Assembly (NCBI RefSeq): GCF_003096275.1
Contig: NZ_QENQ01000001.1
Location: 2,476,731-2,540,730 of the forward strand
Reading direction: 5' to 3'
DNA: 64,000 nt
Origin: Sphingomonas pokkalii
GTDB taxonomy: Bacteria > Pseudomonadota > Alphaproteobacteria > Sphingomonadales > Sphingomonadaceae
Shown here: positions 18,298 through 27,235 of the stretch, in pieces
How positions within the stretch are numbered: position 1 is the first letter of the stretch
Layout: every line of letters starts with the position of its first letter
Translations under genes and position numbers: made by a program
The notes under the pieces: model-generated
What the model was told of the DNA's origin: nothing
Seen by the model: the letters and a program-made list of their open reading frames with translations, nothing else
The model's database searches: none

Positions 18298-19220
18298 GCT
18301 TCTTTCCTCTTCAGCACGGCGTGCACGCCGAATCCCAGGATCAGGATGATGTGCGCCACCAGCGACAGGCCGGCGATCAGCGCCATCAGCTCCGACAGCG
18401 CCTCGCCCTGACCGATGATCATGATAGCGAAGCTGGCGAACAGCAGTTCCTTGTTCGGCACCAGCGGCAGGCGCCAGGCCAGCAGCCGCCCGGCCGACAG
18501 CAGCAGCCAGATGCCGACCGAAACCTGGGGCATCGCGAAGTGCCAGGCAAAGGCGATCAGCACCGAACTGCTCACGATGCGCAGGCAATGGATGCCGAAT
18601 ACCCACCACAGCTGGCCCCGCGGCAGCGAGAAGACGCGCTTGGAAAAGATCAGGAACGGCAGCGACATCGCGAAGATCACCGCGATCGAACCCATCAGCG
18701 TGTTGAATTCGGCCGGCTTCAGCAGATCGATGCCGAAGGGCAGCGCCATCGCCACCACCGCCAGCGTCATCGCGTTGCCGGCGATGGCGGAAAGGATCGT
18801 CACGTCCTTCACGGCGCCGAACGGCGCCGCAACCATCTGGGTGCGCTGCCGCGCCCAGGCGTAGAAATAGGCCTCGCCCGAATAGCCGAGCAGCACCTCG
18901 TTCGCGATCCGCTTCTTGTGCAGCGCGATCATCCCGTCGATCGGGATCCGCCACAGCCGGCGGAAGATGATGTAATCGAAGGTCGGCGAGCCCAGATAAT
19001 AGAGCAGGAACACCAGGTAGAAGAGCGGGTTGGTCGGCAACGCGCGCGCCAGCCCGGCGAGCCCGCCGGAGAAGAGCTCGCGGCCCAGCCCGATCACCAT
19101 CAGCAGCGTCAGCGCGCCGCCCAGCCACATCGGCCAGCGACGCTTGATCTTCTCCACCGGCTCCAAGCCTGCGAGATCTGGTGCGCCGGGGATTGCGGCC
19201 TCGACTACGCTTGTGTTCAA
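18294..19220 (-). CDS. polytopic membrane protein of unknown function, operon with DUF2141 and GT4
   Basis: About 308 residues with seven to eight hydrophobic segments between residue 30 and the C-terminus. It contains motifs such as YYLGSPTFDYIIFRRLWRIP and GYSGEAYFYAWAR. The topology resembles lipid flippase-like families, but I do not recognise it. The start is uncertain: TTG at 19220 has a GGGAGG ribosome site, while the frame is open to a TTG at 19271. It is the first gene of a three-gene operon with the DUF2141 protein and GT4 enzyme, which suggests a role in handling a glycosylated lipid. That role is inference only. Confidence 0.65.
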   Translation of the reverse strand: MNTSVVEAAIPGAPDLAGLEPVEKIKRRWPMWLGGALTLLMVIGLGRELFSGGLAGLARALPTNPLFYLVFLLYYLGSPTFDYIIFRRLWRIPIDGMIALHKKRIANEVLLGYSGEAYFYAWARQRTQMVAAPFGAVKDVTILSAIAGNAMTLAVVAMALPFGIDLLKPAEFNTLMGSIAVIFAMSLPFLIFSKRVFSLPRGQLWWVFGIHCLRIVSSSVLIAFAWHFAMPQVSVGIWLLLSAGRLLAWRLPLVPNKELLFASFAIMIIGQGEALSELMALIAGLSLVAHIILILGFGVHAVLKRKEA

Positions 19221-19409
19221 CGAAGCCTCCCGGGCCTGCCTGTTCAAACCGTTCAAATGTGCCACCGACAAGACCGAAACAATCTCTATGCTTTCCGCGT
19301 TTCGGCGTTCACCGGAGGTTCGGCGCTTGGCGCGGGATCAGGCGAATGTCACCACATTGCGGTTTATTCCGGCAGCGATTTGGGCTTTAGAAAGGCAATC
19401 TGCAAGTAG

Positions 19410-20504
19410 ATGCTGTACCGCTCGCCCCCCCATATGCCCCTGCACATCCTCTCGTTCGCAGAGACGCTGCAGGGCGGCGGCGTCGAACGTGCGCTGCTCC
19501 GCATGGCCGCGGGCTGGGTCGAACGGGGGCACCGCGTCACCCTCGTCCTCGGCGACTGCGCGGGGCCGCTCGCATCGGAAGTGCCCGCCGGCGTAACCAT
19601 CGTCGAGCTCGGCAGCCGGCATTATCCGATCCTTATCCGGCTGGCGGGGGTGATTCGCCGCGCCGATCCCGATATCCTGTTCTGCCCCGGCAACTACTAT
19701 ACCGCGATCGCGGCGATCACCCGGTTGCGGCTCGGCAGCCGGATGCCGCCGGTGGTCGCCAAGGTTTCGAACGCGCTGGTGCGTCCCGAAATGGCGCGAA
19801 TCTTCGCCTGGGGCTATCGCAAGTGGCTGCAGATGCACCCGCTGTTCCTCGACCATCTCGTGGCCATGACGCCGGCCATGGCGAACGAGGCGATCGCCGA
19901 AATGGCGATGCCGCGCCGGCGGGTGAGCGTGATCGCCAATCCGCCGGCCGCACCGATTCCCGATGCCGATCCGCTGCCGCTGCCGCACGGCCGCTACATC
20001 GTCGGCGTGGGGCGCCTCGAACCGCAAAAGCGCTGGGACCGGCTGATCGCCGCCCTGCCGCGACTCGCCGATCGCTCGGTCCAGTTGCTGCTGCTCGGCG
20101 AAGGCACCGCGCGCGCCGCGCTGGAGGCGCAGGTGGCGCAGCTCGGCCTTGCCGCCCGCGTCTTCATGCCGGGGCATGTCAGCGATCCGCTGCCCGCGCT
20201 GAAGGGCGCGGCCGTGGCGGCGCTCACCTCCGATTATGAAGGGGTGCCGGGGGTGATTCGCGAGGCGCTGTCGCAGGGGACGCCGGTGGTCGCGACCGAA
20301 GCCAGCGTCGCGGTGCGGGAGATCATCGATGCGCCCGGCCTCGGCACCGTCGTCTCGCGCGAAGACGGCGATGCGCTGGTCACCGCGCTCGATCACTGGC
20401 TGATCCCCGGCCGCGAACGTCCCGAGCCGCGCACCGATCCGGGCGATCCGGTCGGCGAGTATCTCGCGCTGTTCAGCCGGCTCGCCGGTCAGCGCATCGC
20501 ATAG
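19410..20504 (+). CDS. glycosyltransferase family 4
   Basis: GT-B glycosyltransferase of 364 residues from ATG 19410 (or 356 from ATG 19434, MPLHILSF). The N-terminal acceptor loop ETLQGGGVERALLRMA and the C-terminal VGVGRLEPQKRWD and SDYEGVPGVIREALSQG (E-x7-E region) define the family. It resembles LPS-core or exopolysaccharide GT4 enzymes of the 'glycosyltransferase, hexosyl on lipid carrier' type. It diverges from the membrane protein/DUF2141/GT4 operon across about 190 bases and is convergent with, and overlaps by 16 bases, the TonB receptor gene. Confidence 0.85.
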   Translation: MLYRSPPHMPLHILSFAETLQGGGVERALLRMAAGWVERGHRVTLVLGDCAGPLASEVPAGVTIVELGSRHYPILIRLAGVIRRADPDILFCPGNYYTAIAAITRLRLGSRMPPVVAKVSNALVRPEMARIFAWGYRKWLQMHPLFLDHLVAMTPAMANEAIAEMAMPRRRVSVIANPPAAPIPDADPLPLPHGRYIVGVGRLEPQKRWDRLIAALPRLADRSVQLLLLGEGTARAALEAQVAQLGLAARVFMPGHVSDPLPALKGAAVAALTSDYEGVPGVIREALSQGTPVVATEASVAVREIIDAPGLGTVVSREDGDALVTALDHWLIPGRERPEPRTDPGDPVGEYLALFSRLAGQRIA

Positions 20505-22546
20505 CGCAGGCCGATCCACAGCGTCCGCGGGGTGGCGCGTTCGATCACGCCGCCGCCGCTGATCGCCGCCTGCACCTCGGCATCGAACAGATTCTCCGCG
20601 CGCGCCTCGGCTCGGAGCGCACGGGTGACCGCCACGCCCAGCGTCGCATCCACCGTCCATGCCGGATCGAGCCGGGCGCTGTTCAGGTCGTCCTCGAACC
20701 GCGCGCCGGCATAGCGCGCCGTGACCAAGGCATTCGCCGCCGCCGTCGCCCAGGCGAGCGTGCCCGATCCCTGGAAGCGCGGCGTCTGCGCCGGGCGCAA
20801 CCCGTTCAGCGGTGCCGCCGCGCCCGATGCCTGCACGCGGCTGTCGGCATAGGCCCAGGAACCGGCAAGCCGCCACGCCCCCTGCGTCCAGCGTGCGTCG
20901 AGCTCGACGCCCCTGGCTTCCACCGCGTCCAGATTCTGCCGCATCCGATAGGCGCCCGCTGCGCCGACAAAGCCGACGCCGGGGAAATTTCCCGGGCCGC
21001 GGGCCAGCGTCACATTGGCGATGGCGCCGTCCAGCCGGTTCCAATAGCCGGTCGCACGCAGCACCAGCGCACTGGCCGGACAAAGGTCCAACCCCACTTC
21101 CCCGCCCCATAGCCGCTCGGGTGCCAGGGCCGCGTTCGCCGCGGTGGCATCGGCACCGGCGCGGAAAGGCCGGTACAGCTCGTTGAGGGTCGGCAGCCGC
21201 CAGCCGCGATACCCCGCCGCGCGCAGGTGCAGCGCACCGACCGCATAGGCCACGCCCAGCCGCCCGGTCGGCTCCCAGCCGCGGCGATCGCGGTAGCGGG
21301 TATCGGTGATCGCCGGGCCGCTCGCCAGCGGGCGCTCGGCCAGGCTGCCGTCGGCGATCGTCCAATGGTCCAGCCGCCCGCCGGCATCGAGCGTCCAGCC
21401 GCCATGGATATAGCTGGCATTTGCGAAGCCGCCGGCCGTCAGGCTGGCGCCGCCCGCCACGCGCCGCCGCGTCGGGCTGGTGCCGATGAAGCTGTACAGC
21501 TCGCGCGTCTCGCCCGAAACGCGGCGCAGATCGCCCCCCAGCCGCAACGTGATGCCGCCGCCCACCGGCGGCGCGATCTCGATCCGGCCGCCGATGCCGG
21601 TCGCCGGCACTGCCTGCTGCACCACCGGGAGAACCGAGTCGCGCGCACCGGAAATGCTGGCGAAGCCGCTGTCGAACTGGCGCACCTGGAGATAGCCGAG
21701 CACCGACCAGCCCCATTCGCCCCGCTGCCCGTCGCCGCGCCGCACCAGCCGCACGCTGGCATCGGCGCCCTTGCTCCGCACATCGGTAAAAGCGGTGCCG
21801 CGATCGCGCCGGTCGCTGAAGCCGGACACGTTTGCCTGCAGCTCGGTGCCGTGGCCGACGTCGGCCACGCCGCGCACCGCCAGGCTCGCCTGGTCGTAGG
21901 GCGCGGCGCGGTCCACCGGCCCCGGCCGCACGATTGGCACGAACCCGTCGCTGCGGCCATATTGTCCGGCGATGGTCAGGAAGCCGCCCTGCACCGGCAG
22001 CGCCGCCACGCCGCTCGCATCGATGCTGTCGCGGCTGCCATAGAAGGCGCTGAGGTTCAGCGTGCCCAACTCGGCGGGGCTGCCGCTCTCCAGCTCCACC
22101 GTGCCCGCCAACGCTCCCGGCCCGGCAAAGCCGCTGCCGCCGCCGCGCGTGACCCGCACCGAGGCGAGGCGGCCGGGCAGGTACGCCGGAAACGGCACCC
22201 AGCCGCCGAACGGATCGGCCTGGGGCACCCCGTCCAGCAGCAACAGCGCACGGCTGGAGGCGTTGCCGCCCAGGCCCCGCAGCGTGATCCCCTGGCTGGT
22301 CGGATGGGCCGAGCTGGAGGTCGACCGCCGGAACTGCACCAGCCCGGCGACATCGGCGAGCACATCCTCGATTCGGTTGCTGGCGGTATCGGCCAGTCGC
22401 GCCCGATCGATCGTCGCCACCGCATAGGCGGCATCGCCCGGCGGCGCCTCCAGGCCACGCCCGGTGACGATGATTTCGCTCTCCTGTGCCAGCGCCGGGC
22501 TCGCGACACACAGGGCAATCAGCGCGCAGCCGATCCGATCAAGCAC
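20489..22546 (-). CDS. TonB-dependent outer-membrane receptor
   Basis: Energy-coupled outer-membrane channel of 685 residues. A signal peptide (cut ASPALA-QE) is followed by a TonB-box-like EIIVTG, then a plug domain with IEDVLADVAGLVQFRR, ITLRGLGGNASSRALLLLDG and RVTRGGGSGFAGPGALAG. A beta-barrel follows, ending in aromatic-rich LWIGLRYAMR. The best start is GTG 22546, which puts the signal peptide at the N-terminus and overlaps the maiA stop by eight bases; the frame is open to 22708 without export features. The plug resembles BtuB/small-siderophore receptors. No riboswitch or Fur box precedes it and the ligand is unknown. Confidence 0.85.
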   Translation of the reverse strand: MLDRIGCALIALCVASPALAQESEIIVTGRGLEAPPGDAAYAVATIDRARLADTASNRIEDVLADVAGLVQFRRSTSSSAHPTSQGITLRGLGGNASSRALLLLDGVPQADPFGGWVPFPAYLPGRLASVRVTRGGGSGFAGPGALAGTVELESGSPAELGTLNLSAFYGSRDSIDASGVAALPVQGGFLTIAGQYGRSDGFVPIVRPGPVDRAAPYDQASLAVRGVADVGHGTELQANVSGFSDRRDRGTAFTDVRSKGADASVRLVRRGDGQRGEWGWSVLGYLQVRQFDSGFASISGARDSVLPVVQQAVPATGIGGRIEIAPPVGGGITLRLGGDLRRVSGETRELYSFIGTSPTRRRVAGGASLTAGGFANASYIHGGWTLDAGGRLDHWTIADGSLAERPLASGPAITDTRYRDRRGWEPTGRLGVAYAVGALHLRAAGYRGWRLPTLNELYRPFRAGADATAANAALAPERLWGGEVGLDLCPASALVLRATGYWNRLDGAIANVTLARGPGNFPGVGFVGAAGAYRMRQNLDAVEARGVELDARWTQGAWRLAGSWAYADSRVQASGAAAPLNGLRPAQTPRFQGSGTLAWATAAANALVTARYAGARFEDDLNSARLDPAWTVDATLGVAVTRALRAEARAENLFDAEVQAAISGGGVIERATPRTLWIGLRYAMR

Positions 22547-23180
22547 CCGGCGAGACCCGATCCGGATGCGCAGCCGCAAAGGCCGGATTCGCCAGCGCCG
22601 CCGCTTCCGCCCGCAACAGCAGCGGATAGCCGTCCAGCGGCACCGAGAAGCGGCGCGCGTTGAACAGCTGCGGCACCAGGAAGCAATCCGAAATGTCGGG
22701 CGCGGCACCGCCCAGAAACGGCCCGTCCTGCGGCAGTGCCGCCGCCATCGCCTCCAGCGCCGTGAAGCCTTCGGTCATCCAATGCGCGGTCCAGGCCGAA
22801 CGCGCCGCGGCATCGGCACCGAGCGTCTGCTCCAGATAGCGCATCACCCGCAGGTTGTTGATCGGATGCACGTCCATGCCGATCACCATCGCCCGCGCCA
22901 GCGCCGCGGCCCGCGCCTCGGGCGCGGCGGGAATCAGTCGCGGCGCGGGATGGCGGGCGTCGAGCCAGTCGAGAATGGCGAAGCTCTGGGTGAGGACGAT
23001 GCCGTCCGCCTCCAGCGCCGGCACCAGCCCCTGCGGGTTGCGGGCGAGATGCGCGGGGCTGCGCTGGGCGTTCTCCAGCAGCGGGATTTCGTGGCGCACA
23101 TAGTCCACGCCCTTCAGGTTGAGCGCGATCCGGACCCGATACCCCGCCGAGGAGCGGAAATAGTCGTACAGCACCAGCAT
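22539..23180 (-). CDS. maiA: maleylacetoacetate isomerase (zeta-class GST)
   Basis: Glutathione-dependent isomerase of tyrosine/homogentisate breakdown, 213 residues. The N-terminal thioredoxin-like domain has the zeta-class SSAGYRVRIAL (10-20) with the catalytic serines. LTQSFAILDWLD is the glutathione gamma-Glu-binding segment. The C-terminal helical domain contains HPINNLRVMRYLE. It starts 14 bases after the upstream permease gene and overlaps the following TonB receptor. No other tyrosine catabolic gene is present, so a general GST role is the alternative. Confidence 0.82.
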   Translation of the reverse strand: MLVLYDYFRSSAGYRVRIALNLKGVDYVRHEIPLLENAQRSPAHLARNPQGLVPALEADGIVLTQSFAILDWLDARHPAPRLIPAAPEARAAALARAMVIGMDVHPINNLRVMRYLEQTLGADAAARSAWTAHWMTEGFTALEAMAAALPQDGPFLGGAAPDISDCFLVPQLFNARRFSVPLDGYPLLLRAEAAALANPAFAAAHPDRVSPGA

Positions 23181-23194
23181 CGGCTTCAATCCCC

Positions 23195-24298
23195 CTACGA
23201 CGTTTCGCCGTCGGAATCGTCGTCGCTTTTCGGCTTCTTGCCGTTGAGGCGGGCGTTGCTCTCCAGCGCGACCTTGATCATCGCCACCATCGGATCGGCC
23301 AGCGCCAGCCCGAGCACGCCGAACAGCGTGCCCGAGAGGATCTGCGAGGACAGCGTCAGCGCCGGCGGCAGATCGACGGTGCGCTTCGCGACCATCGGGA
23401 TCACCACATAGCCGTCGAAATTCTGCACGGCGAAATAGATGATGATCGCCCAGATGCCGGTTTCCTGGCCTGCACTGAAGCCCACCGCCGCCATCAGCAC
23501 GCCGGAAATGATCGCCCCGACATTGGGAATGAACGCCAGCACGCCGGTGATGATGCCGAGCAGCAGCGCCATCGGCACGCCCGCAACGCTGAGGCAGATC
23601 CAGGTCAGCACGCCTTCGAACAACATGCCCAGCAGGCGCCCGGCGAGCAGGCGCCGCATCGTCGTCGCCATGCCACCCAGCATCTGCGCAAAGGCGTGGC
23701 GCTGGTCGAGCGGGACCATCCATTGCAGCCCGCGCTCGTAGATGCGCGGTTCCAGCGCCACGAACAGGCCAAGGATCAGAATCATCACCATGCTGGTCAC
23801 CGCGCCGATCGCGGTGCCGACAGCGCTGGTGAGCTTGCCGACCGAACCGAGCGCCTCGCGCAGCATCCCGTTGATGTCCGATCGGCCGGGCATCAGCCCC
23901 ATATCGGAGGCCCAGCGCCCGACGCGGTTGGCCTGCGCCTCCAGCGTGGTGCGCAACTGCTCCGCCTGGTCGGCGATCTGCATCCCGGTGCGGTAGAAGA
24001 CGAGGCCGAAAAAGGCGAAGACCAGCAGCAGCACCAGCGCGATGCGCAGCCCCCGCGGGATCGGCAGCACCTTGCCCAGCAGCCGCGCGCCGCCATCGAG
24101 CATGGAGGCGAAGACGAGGCCGGCAAAGATGATCAGCAGCGGCTGGATCAGCAGCACGATCAGGGCGATGCCCACCGCCATGCCCAGCCACACCGCCGCC
24201 TTCTTGAATTCGGCGCGGATGGCGGGATCGCGAAACTCATTGGGTCCGGGCGCCTGCACCACGCGGACGCGCGCCGATTCCAGGGGATCGTTGCTCAT
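23195..24298 (-). CDS. AI-2E-family (PerM/YdiK-like) membrane permease
   Basis: Inner-membrane protein of 367 residues from the AI-2 exporter superfamily. Paired N-terminal helices (residues about 36-75) are followed by a long soluble loop and a C-terminal cluster with LLGIITGVLAFIPNVGAIISG and NFDGYVVIPMVAKRTVDLPP, both family signatures. The charged tail is KKPKSDDDSDGETS. Its ATG overlaps the lepB stop by four bases. In many alphaproteobacteria lepB is followed by rnc and era; here that position is taken by this permease. The substrate cannot be told. Confidence 0.85.
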   Translation of the reverse strand: MSNDPLESARVRVVQAPGPNEFRDPAIRAEFKKAAVWLGMAVGIALIVLLIQPLLIIFAGLVFASMLDGGARLLGKVLPIPRGLRIALVLLLVFAFFGLVFYRTGMQIADQAEQLRTTLEAQANRVGRWASDMGLMPGRSDINGMLREALGSVGKLTSAVGTAIGAVTSMVMILILGLFVALEPRIYERGLQWMVPLDQRHAFAQMLGGMATTMRRLLAGRLLGMLFEGVLTWICLSVAGVPMALLLGIITGVLAFIPNVGAIISGVLMAAVGFSAGQETGIWAIIIYFAVQNFDGYVVIPMVAKRTVDLPPALTLSSQILSGTLFGVLGLALADPMVAMIKVALESNARLNGKKPKSDDDSDGETS

Positions 24299-25185
24299 TT
24301 GCCCTCGCGGCTGGGGTGAAGCGAAATGCCCGTCCGATCGCCGCGAAAACCGCTGAACCAGGTCAGCGGGTTCCAGGTCGACGATCCGTCGCGGGAGAAG
24401 GTGATGAACTCTGCCCGGCCGCCGATATTCTCCCACGGCACCGGACCGCCCAGCCCGTTCTGCTCCAGGCTGAAGCGGCTGTCGGCGCTGTTGTCGCGAT
24501 TGTCGCCCATCAGGAACACATGATCCTTGGGCACCGTCACCGGGCCATAATGATCGCCCGGCGAATCGCCCAGATCGGCCACATCATAGCTGGCGCCGCC
24601 GGGCAGCGTCTCGCGGAACAGAGTCAGGCTGCAATACGCCTTGCCGCCATGGGTGACGCGCCGTCCCTGGTAGAAGACCGATCCGCCGCGCTCCGGATCG
24701 GGATCGCAGCGGGTATTGCCGTCGATCGGTATCAGCCGTTCGCCCAGCGCCACGCGCGGCACCGGCTTGCCGTTGATCCAGACGACACCGTCCCGAACGG
24801 CGATCGTGTCGCCGGGCAGGCCGATCACCCGCTTGATATAGTCGGTGCTTTGCTGGGGCGGCGTGACGATCACGATATCGCCGCGGGCCGGCAACGCGCC
24901 GAGCAGGCGGCCCGGAATCGGCGGCAGCAAATGGAAGGTCGGCGTGACGAACGAATAGCCATAGGGATATTTGGTCACGATCAGCTGATCGCCCACCCGC
25001 AGCGTCGGCAGCATCGATTCGGACGGGATGTAGAAGGGCTTGGCGATCAGGCTGTGAAAGGCGAGCACGCCCAGCACCAGCCACAGGATTCCCACGAACT
25101 CGGACCACCAGTCGGTGCCCTGGCTCGTCGCGCGTCGCCGCCGCTCGATCCGTTTGCTGTTCAGCGCCAGCTCGTCCACCCCCAC
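24295..25185 (-). CDS. lepB: signal peptidase I
   Basis: Membrane-bound serine/lysine protease that removes Sec signal peptides at the periplasmic face. 296 residues: a basic N-terminus, one membrane helix (about 26-46), and the nucleophile S57 in IPSESMLPTL. The general base K118 is in DYIKRVIGLPGD, and the GDNRDNSADSR box follows. The GTG start at 25185 shares its last G base position with the acpS stop (TAGTG), and the stop overlaps the permease gene, so translation of the series is strongly coupled. Confidence 0.95.
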   Translation of the reverse strand: MGVDELALNSKRIERRRRATSQGTDWWSEFVGILWLVLGVLAFHSLIAKPFYIPSESMLPTLRVGDQLIVTKYPYGYSFVTPTFHLLPPIPGRLLGALPARGDIVIVTPPQQSTDYIKRVIGLPGDTIAVRDGVVWINGKPVPRVALGERLIPIDGNTRCDPDPERGGSVFYQGRRVTHGGKAYCSLTLFRETLPGGASYDVADLGDSPGDHYGPVTVPKDHVFLMGDNRDNSADSRFSLEQNGLGGPVPWENIGGRAEFITFSRDGSSTWNPLTWFSGFRGDRTGISLHPSREGK

Positions 25186-25598
25186 TATGCGTCCTTTTCT
25201 GCCGGTATGGCTTCGATCATCACCATCGCGAACGCCCAGGGATGATCGTCCGTCAGCGTCAGGTGCACGCGCGCCACGTGTCCCGGCGGTGTCAGGGCGT
25301 CAAGCCGGGCCTTCGCCCCACCCGTCAGCGCCAGGATCGGCGCACCGGAAGGGGCATTCACCACGCCGATGTCCTTCAGGAACACGCCGTGCTTGAAGCC
25401 GGTTCCGACCGCCTTGGAAAATGCTTCCTTCGCCGCAAACCGCTTGGCAAGCGTGGCGGCGTAATTGTGCGGCCGTTTTGCCGCCTTGGCCAGTTCCAGA
25501 TCGGTAAAGGCCCGCTCCTCGAACCGCTTGCCGAAGCGATCGAGCGAATGCTGGATCCGCTCGATATTGCACAGGTCCGATCCCAGCCCGAGGATCAT
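25185..25598 (-). CDS. acpS: holo-[acyl-carrier-protein] synthase
   Basis: Transfers 4'-phosphopantetheine from CoA to apo-ACP. The 137-residue length is normal. The two magnesium-binding residues are visible: D8 in [11 protein letters not shown] and E58 in [27 protein letters not shown] near the C-terminus is also conserved. It follows pdxJ after a 157-base repeat-containing gap and leads directly into lepB. The pdxJ-acpS-lepB order is common in alphaproteobacteria. Confidence 0.95.
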   Translation of the reverse strand: MILGLGSDLCNIERIQHSLDRFGKRFEERAFTDLELAKAAKRPHNYAATLAKRFAAKEAFSKAVGTGFKHGVFLKDIGVVNAPSGAPILALTGGAKARLDALTPPGHVARVHLTLTDDHPWAFAMVMIEAIPAEKDA

Positions 25599-25602
25599 AT
25601 TT

Positions 25603-25750
25603 CCTTCTCCCGAAAGCGAAAGAGGAAGGGCGCCGCCAACGCCAGCGGAGGGGTGAGGCGGGGTGCGGTTCCCGGGCGGATCGCCAGCAACGCCCGCGTC
25701 TCGCCCTCTCCCCGCCCCTCTCGCGCTTGCGGGAGAGGGGGAAGGGCAAG
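25603..25750. repeat. imperfect inverted repeat between pdxJ and acpS
   Basis: Two G/C-rich arms (about 25603-25632 and 25719-25750) are imperfect reverse complements built around TCTCCCG-AAGCG and GCGCTTGCGGGAGA. They could fold into a long hairpin in the pdxJ-acpS transcript. The composition (CCCTCTCCCC) matches the repeat after ctaD at 30087-30224, suggesting one repeat family. Confidence 0.5.
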
Positions 25751-25755
25751 GAAGC

Positions 25756-26484
25756 TCACCGGGCCGAATCCATCAGGCTGCGCATCCGCTGCACCACCGG
25801 GGCAAGGCCGTCGAAGATCGCCTCGCCGATCAGGAAATGGCCGATGTTCAGCTCCATCACCTGCGGGATCGCCGCGATCGGTACCACATTCTCGAAGGTC
25901 AGGCCGTGGCCGGCATGGGGTTCGATGCCGTTGCGCGCCGCCAGCGCCGCCGCGTCGGCAAGACGCTTCAGCTCCACCGCGATATCCTCGCCCTCCAGCT
26001 CGGCATAGCGGCCGGTGTGCAGCTCAACGACCGGCGCGCCCAGCCGGATCGCCGCATCGATCTGCCGCGCCTCCGGCTCGATGAACAGCGAGACGCGGCT
26101 GCCATTGTCGCGCAGCTTCGCCACCATCGGCGCCAGCAGATCGAACAGGCCGGCCGCATCCAGCCCGCCCTCGGTGGTCCGCTCCTCGCGCTTCTCGGGC
26201 ACGATGCACACGGCATGGGGGCGATGGCGAATCGCGATCGCCAGCATCTCTTCGGTCGCGGCCATTTCGAGGTTCAACGGCACGGTCAGTTCGGTGGCCA
26301 GCCGCGCGATGTCCGCATCGGTGATGTGGCGCCGGTCCTCGCGCAGATGGGCGGTGATGCCATCCGCCCCCGCCTCGGCCGCCAGCAGCGCCGCGCGCAC
26401 GGGATCGGGGTAGCCGCTGCCCCGCGCGTTCCGCACCGTCGCGACATGGTCGATATTGACCCCGAGGCGCAGCCGGCCGGTCAT
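25756..26484 (-). CDS. pdxJ: pyridoxine 5'-phosphate synthase
   Basis: Condenses 1-deoxyxylulose 5-phosphate with 3-amino-2-oxopropyl phosphate to give pyridoxine 5'-phosphate in the DXP-dependent vitamin B6 pathway. 242 residues with a TIM barrel. The N-terminal [15 protein letters not shown], the [12 protein letters not shown] loop, [11 protein letters not shown] and [10 protein letters not shown] are family signatures. The ATG overlaps the pyrE stop by four bases. The frame runs open upstream, but [13 protein letters not shown] is clearly the true N-terminus. Confidence 0.96.
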   Translation of the reverse strand: MTGRLRLGVNIDHVATVRNARGSGYPDPVRAALLAAEAGADGITAHLREDRRHITDADIARLATELTVPLNLEMAATEEMLAIAIRHRPHAVCIVPEKREERTTEGGLDAAGLFDLLAPMVAKLRDNGSRVSLFIEPEARQIDAAIRLGAPVVELHTGRYAELEGEDIAVELKRLADAAALAARNGIEPHAGHGLTFENVVPIAAIPQVMELNIGHFLIGEAIFDGLAPVVQRMRSLMDSAR

Positions 26485-27074
26485 GCCGGGATCGCCCGGC
26501 TTCCTGGCTTGGTCGCCGGGATCGCCGCCAGCTCGGGCGGCAGCTGATCGGCGGGATAGGCCGGCACGTCCAGCTTGGTCAGCGAAATCAGCGGCACGCC
26601 GACATCGGCCTTGCCGTTCGAACGATCGACGATGCACGCCGCGCCGACCAGCGTACCCGGATGCTTCTGGATCGCGGCGATGCACTCGCGCGAGGAAAGC
26701 CCCGTGGTGACGATGTCCTCCACCATCACCACGCGAGCACCTTCGGGAATCTCGAAGCCGCGGCGCAGCTGGAACTCGCCGTCCTCGCGCTCGACGAACA
26801 CCGCCTTGCAGCCCAGCGCCCGCGCCGTCTCATAGCCGGGGATGATCCCGCCGATCGCCGGGGAGACGACAATATCGATCTGGCCAAAGGTCGCGCGAAT
26901 CAGCGCGCCCAGCGCGCTGCACACCCGCTCGGTGCGCACCGGATCCTCGAAAATCCGCATCTTCTGGAGAAATACGGGAGAGCGCAAACCGGAAGACAGG
27001 ATAAAATGCCCCTCCAGCAATGCCCCGGCATCGCGAAACTCGTCGAGGATGGCATCTCCGGTCAATGTCTGCAC
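26481..27074 (-). CDS. pyrE: orotate phosphoribosyltransferase
   Basis: Joins orotate to PRPP to form OMP in pyrimidine synthesis. The 197-residue protein has [13 protein letters not shown] near the substrate site and the PRPP loop [13 protein letters not shown] at 115-127. [10 protein letters not shown] supports the short-form bacterial family. It is the first gene of the minus-strand pyrE-pdxJ-acpS-lepB series and is divergent from ctaC across 161 bases. The C-terminal tail [12 protein letters not shown] is slightly extended and runs into pdxJ. Confidence 0.95.
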   Translation of the reverse strand: MQTLTGDAILDEFRDAGALLEGHFILSSGLRSPVFLQKMRIFEDPVRTERVCSALGALIRATFGQIDIVVSPAIGGIIPGYETARALGCKAVFVEREDGEFQLRRGFEIPEGARVVMVEDIVTTGLSSRECIAAIQKHPGTLVGAACIVDRSNGKADVGVPLISLTKLDVPAYPADQLPPELAAIPATKPGSRAIPA

Positions 27075-27143
27075 TCCAAAGCAATCGATGGCCGCGATCC
27101 TTTAAGTGGCGGAAGCAGCGTCCGCAACCGCGCGCGAAAAAGG

Positions 27144-27171
27144 TTGAGAATGGGCTTTTCCGGGCTATACC
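27144..27171 (+). promoter_or_regulatory. candidate sigma-70 promoter of the cytochrome oxidase locus
   Basis: TTGAGA (27144-27149) and TATACC (27166-27171) are separated by 16 bases, a good match to -35/-10 elements. They lie about 65 bases upstream of the ctaC ATG at 27236 in the pyrE-ctaC divergent region. A GGAGAGGGG ribosome site at 27214-27222 follows. The pattern is suggestive only; the transcription start is not known. Confidence 0.45.
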
Positions 27172-27235
27172 TTCCGTAACATGGGCCGGTGCGAGGTCCT
27201 GGTTGTGCGTACCTGGAGAGGGGTGGCCACACACG

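Noticed and set aside
19338-22511. A 1057-codon open frame on the minus strand
   Set aside because: It runs in a second frame of the TonB receptor and across the GT4 gene, is full of Arg/Gly/Ala low-complexity sequence, and has no recognisable domain. High GC suppresses stops in such shadow frames.
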